DNA of 64,000 nucleotides from Whitmania pigra (Eukaryota; Annelida; Clitellata; Hirudinida; Haemopidae). A program made the position numbers and the translations under genes. How positions within the stretch are numbered: the first letter of the stretch is position 1; each line of letters starts with the position of its first letter. The stretch covers positions 5,885,501 to 5,949,500 of the forward strand of contig JAJTWR010000266.1 of the NCBI GenBank assembly GCA_021613335.1, given 5' to 3'. Positions 63,886 to 64,000 of the stretch are shown here, in pieces. Under the pieces are notes generated by a model. The model saw nothing but the letters and a program-made list of their open reading frames with translations. It ran no database searches and was not told where the DNA came from.

Positions 63886-64000
63886 TAACTATAAAAGAAT
63901 TTATGTCTCAGAATTTACCATGAAGTGAATCAAAGTCTACCAACATAGGATCTCCTACTCGTGCTGAATTCAAAAGCTTCTACCCCGAGTTCAACAACAG

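Noticed and set aside
63886..64000. Possible additional Hip1 exon with donor CTTCATG|GTAAAT
   Set aside because: No frame resembles the expected ANTH segment; the region is covered by dispersed repeats.

Overview
The window is nuclear DNA of an invertebrate animal: AT-rich, with spliced genes, long repeat-filled introns and almost every class of metazoan transposable element. Two conserved host genes fix this. One is a complete TATA-binding protein gene (TBP, plus strand, 7 coding exons). The other is the 3' part of a huntingtin-interacting-protein-1 family gene (Hip1/Hip1r type, minus strand, at least 23 coding exons over 32 kb). The phylum cannot be settled by eye; nothing points to a vertebrate.

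Layout. 1-15 kb is repeat territory: an intact Ty1/copia element with identical LTRs, the 3' end of an R2-superfamily LINE, a MITE with a nested Helitron, a 5'-truncated RNase H-bearing LINE with a perfect target duplication, a 490-bp microsatellite, a 9-bp-TSD MITE and a decayed MULE. 15.3-18.6 kb is TBP. 19-28.5 kb holds a multi-exon, frameshifted gene for a Ulp1-like protease plus PHD finger, and a young Ty3/gypsy element that has lost nearly all of gag and landed inside a 183-bp tandem repeat. 28.9-29.4 kb is a ~169-bp tandem repeat. From 30.96 kb to the right edge runs the Hip1 gene: actin-binding THATCH exons at the low end, coiled-coil exons in the middle, ANTH exons at 61.8-63.5 kb. 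Its introns hold pogo/Tigger, hAT and Tc1 transposons, CR1/L2-type and R2-superfamily LINE fragments, a gypsy remnant and tRNA-derived SINEs.

The host genes are unrelated in function: TBP nucleates transcription pre-initiation complexes, and the Hip1 protein links clathrin coats to actin. They are simply neighbours. The most distinctive signal is a LINE/SINE pair sharing a 3' tail around TGCAACGGAC. Besides one SINE and one LINE copy with perfect target duplications, the window has several 'tail-only' insertions of about 40-60 bp, each with its own target duplication, and one spot that was hit repeatedly.
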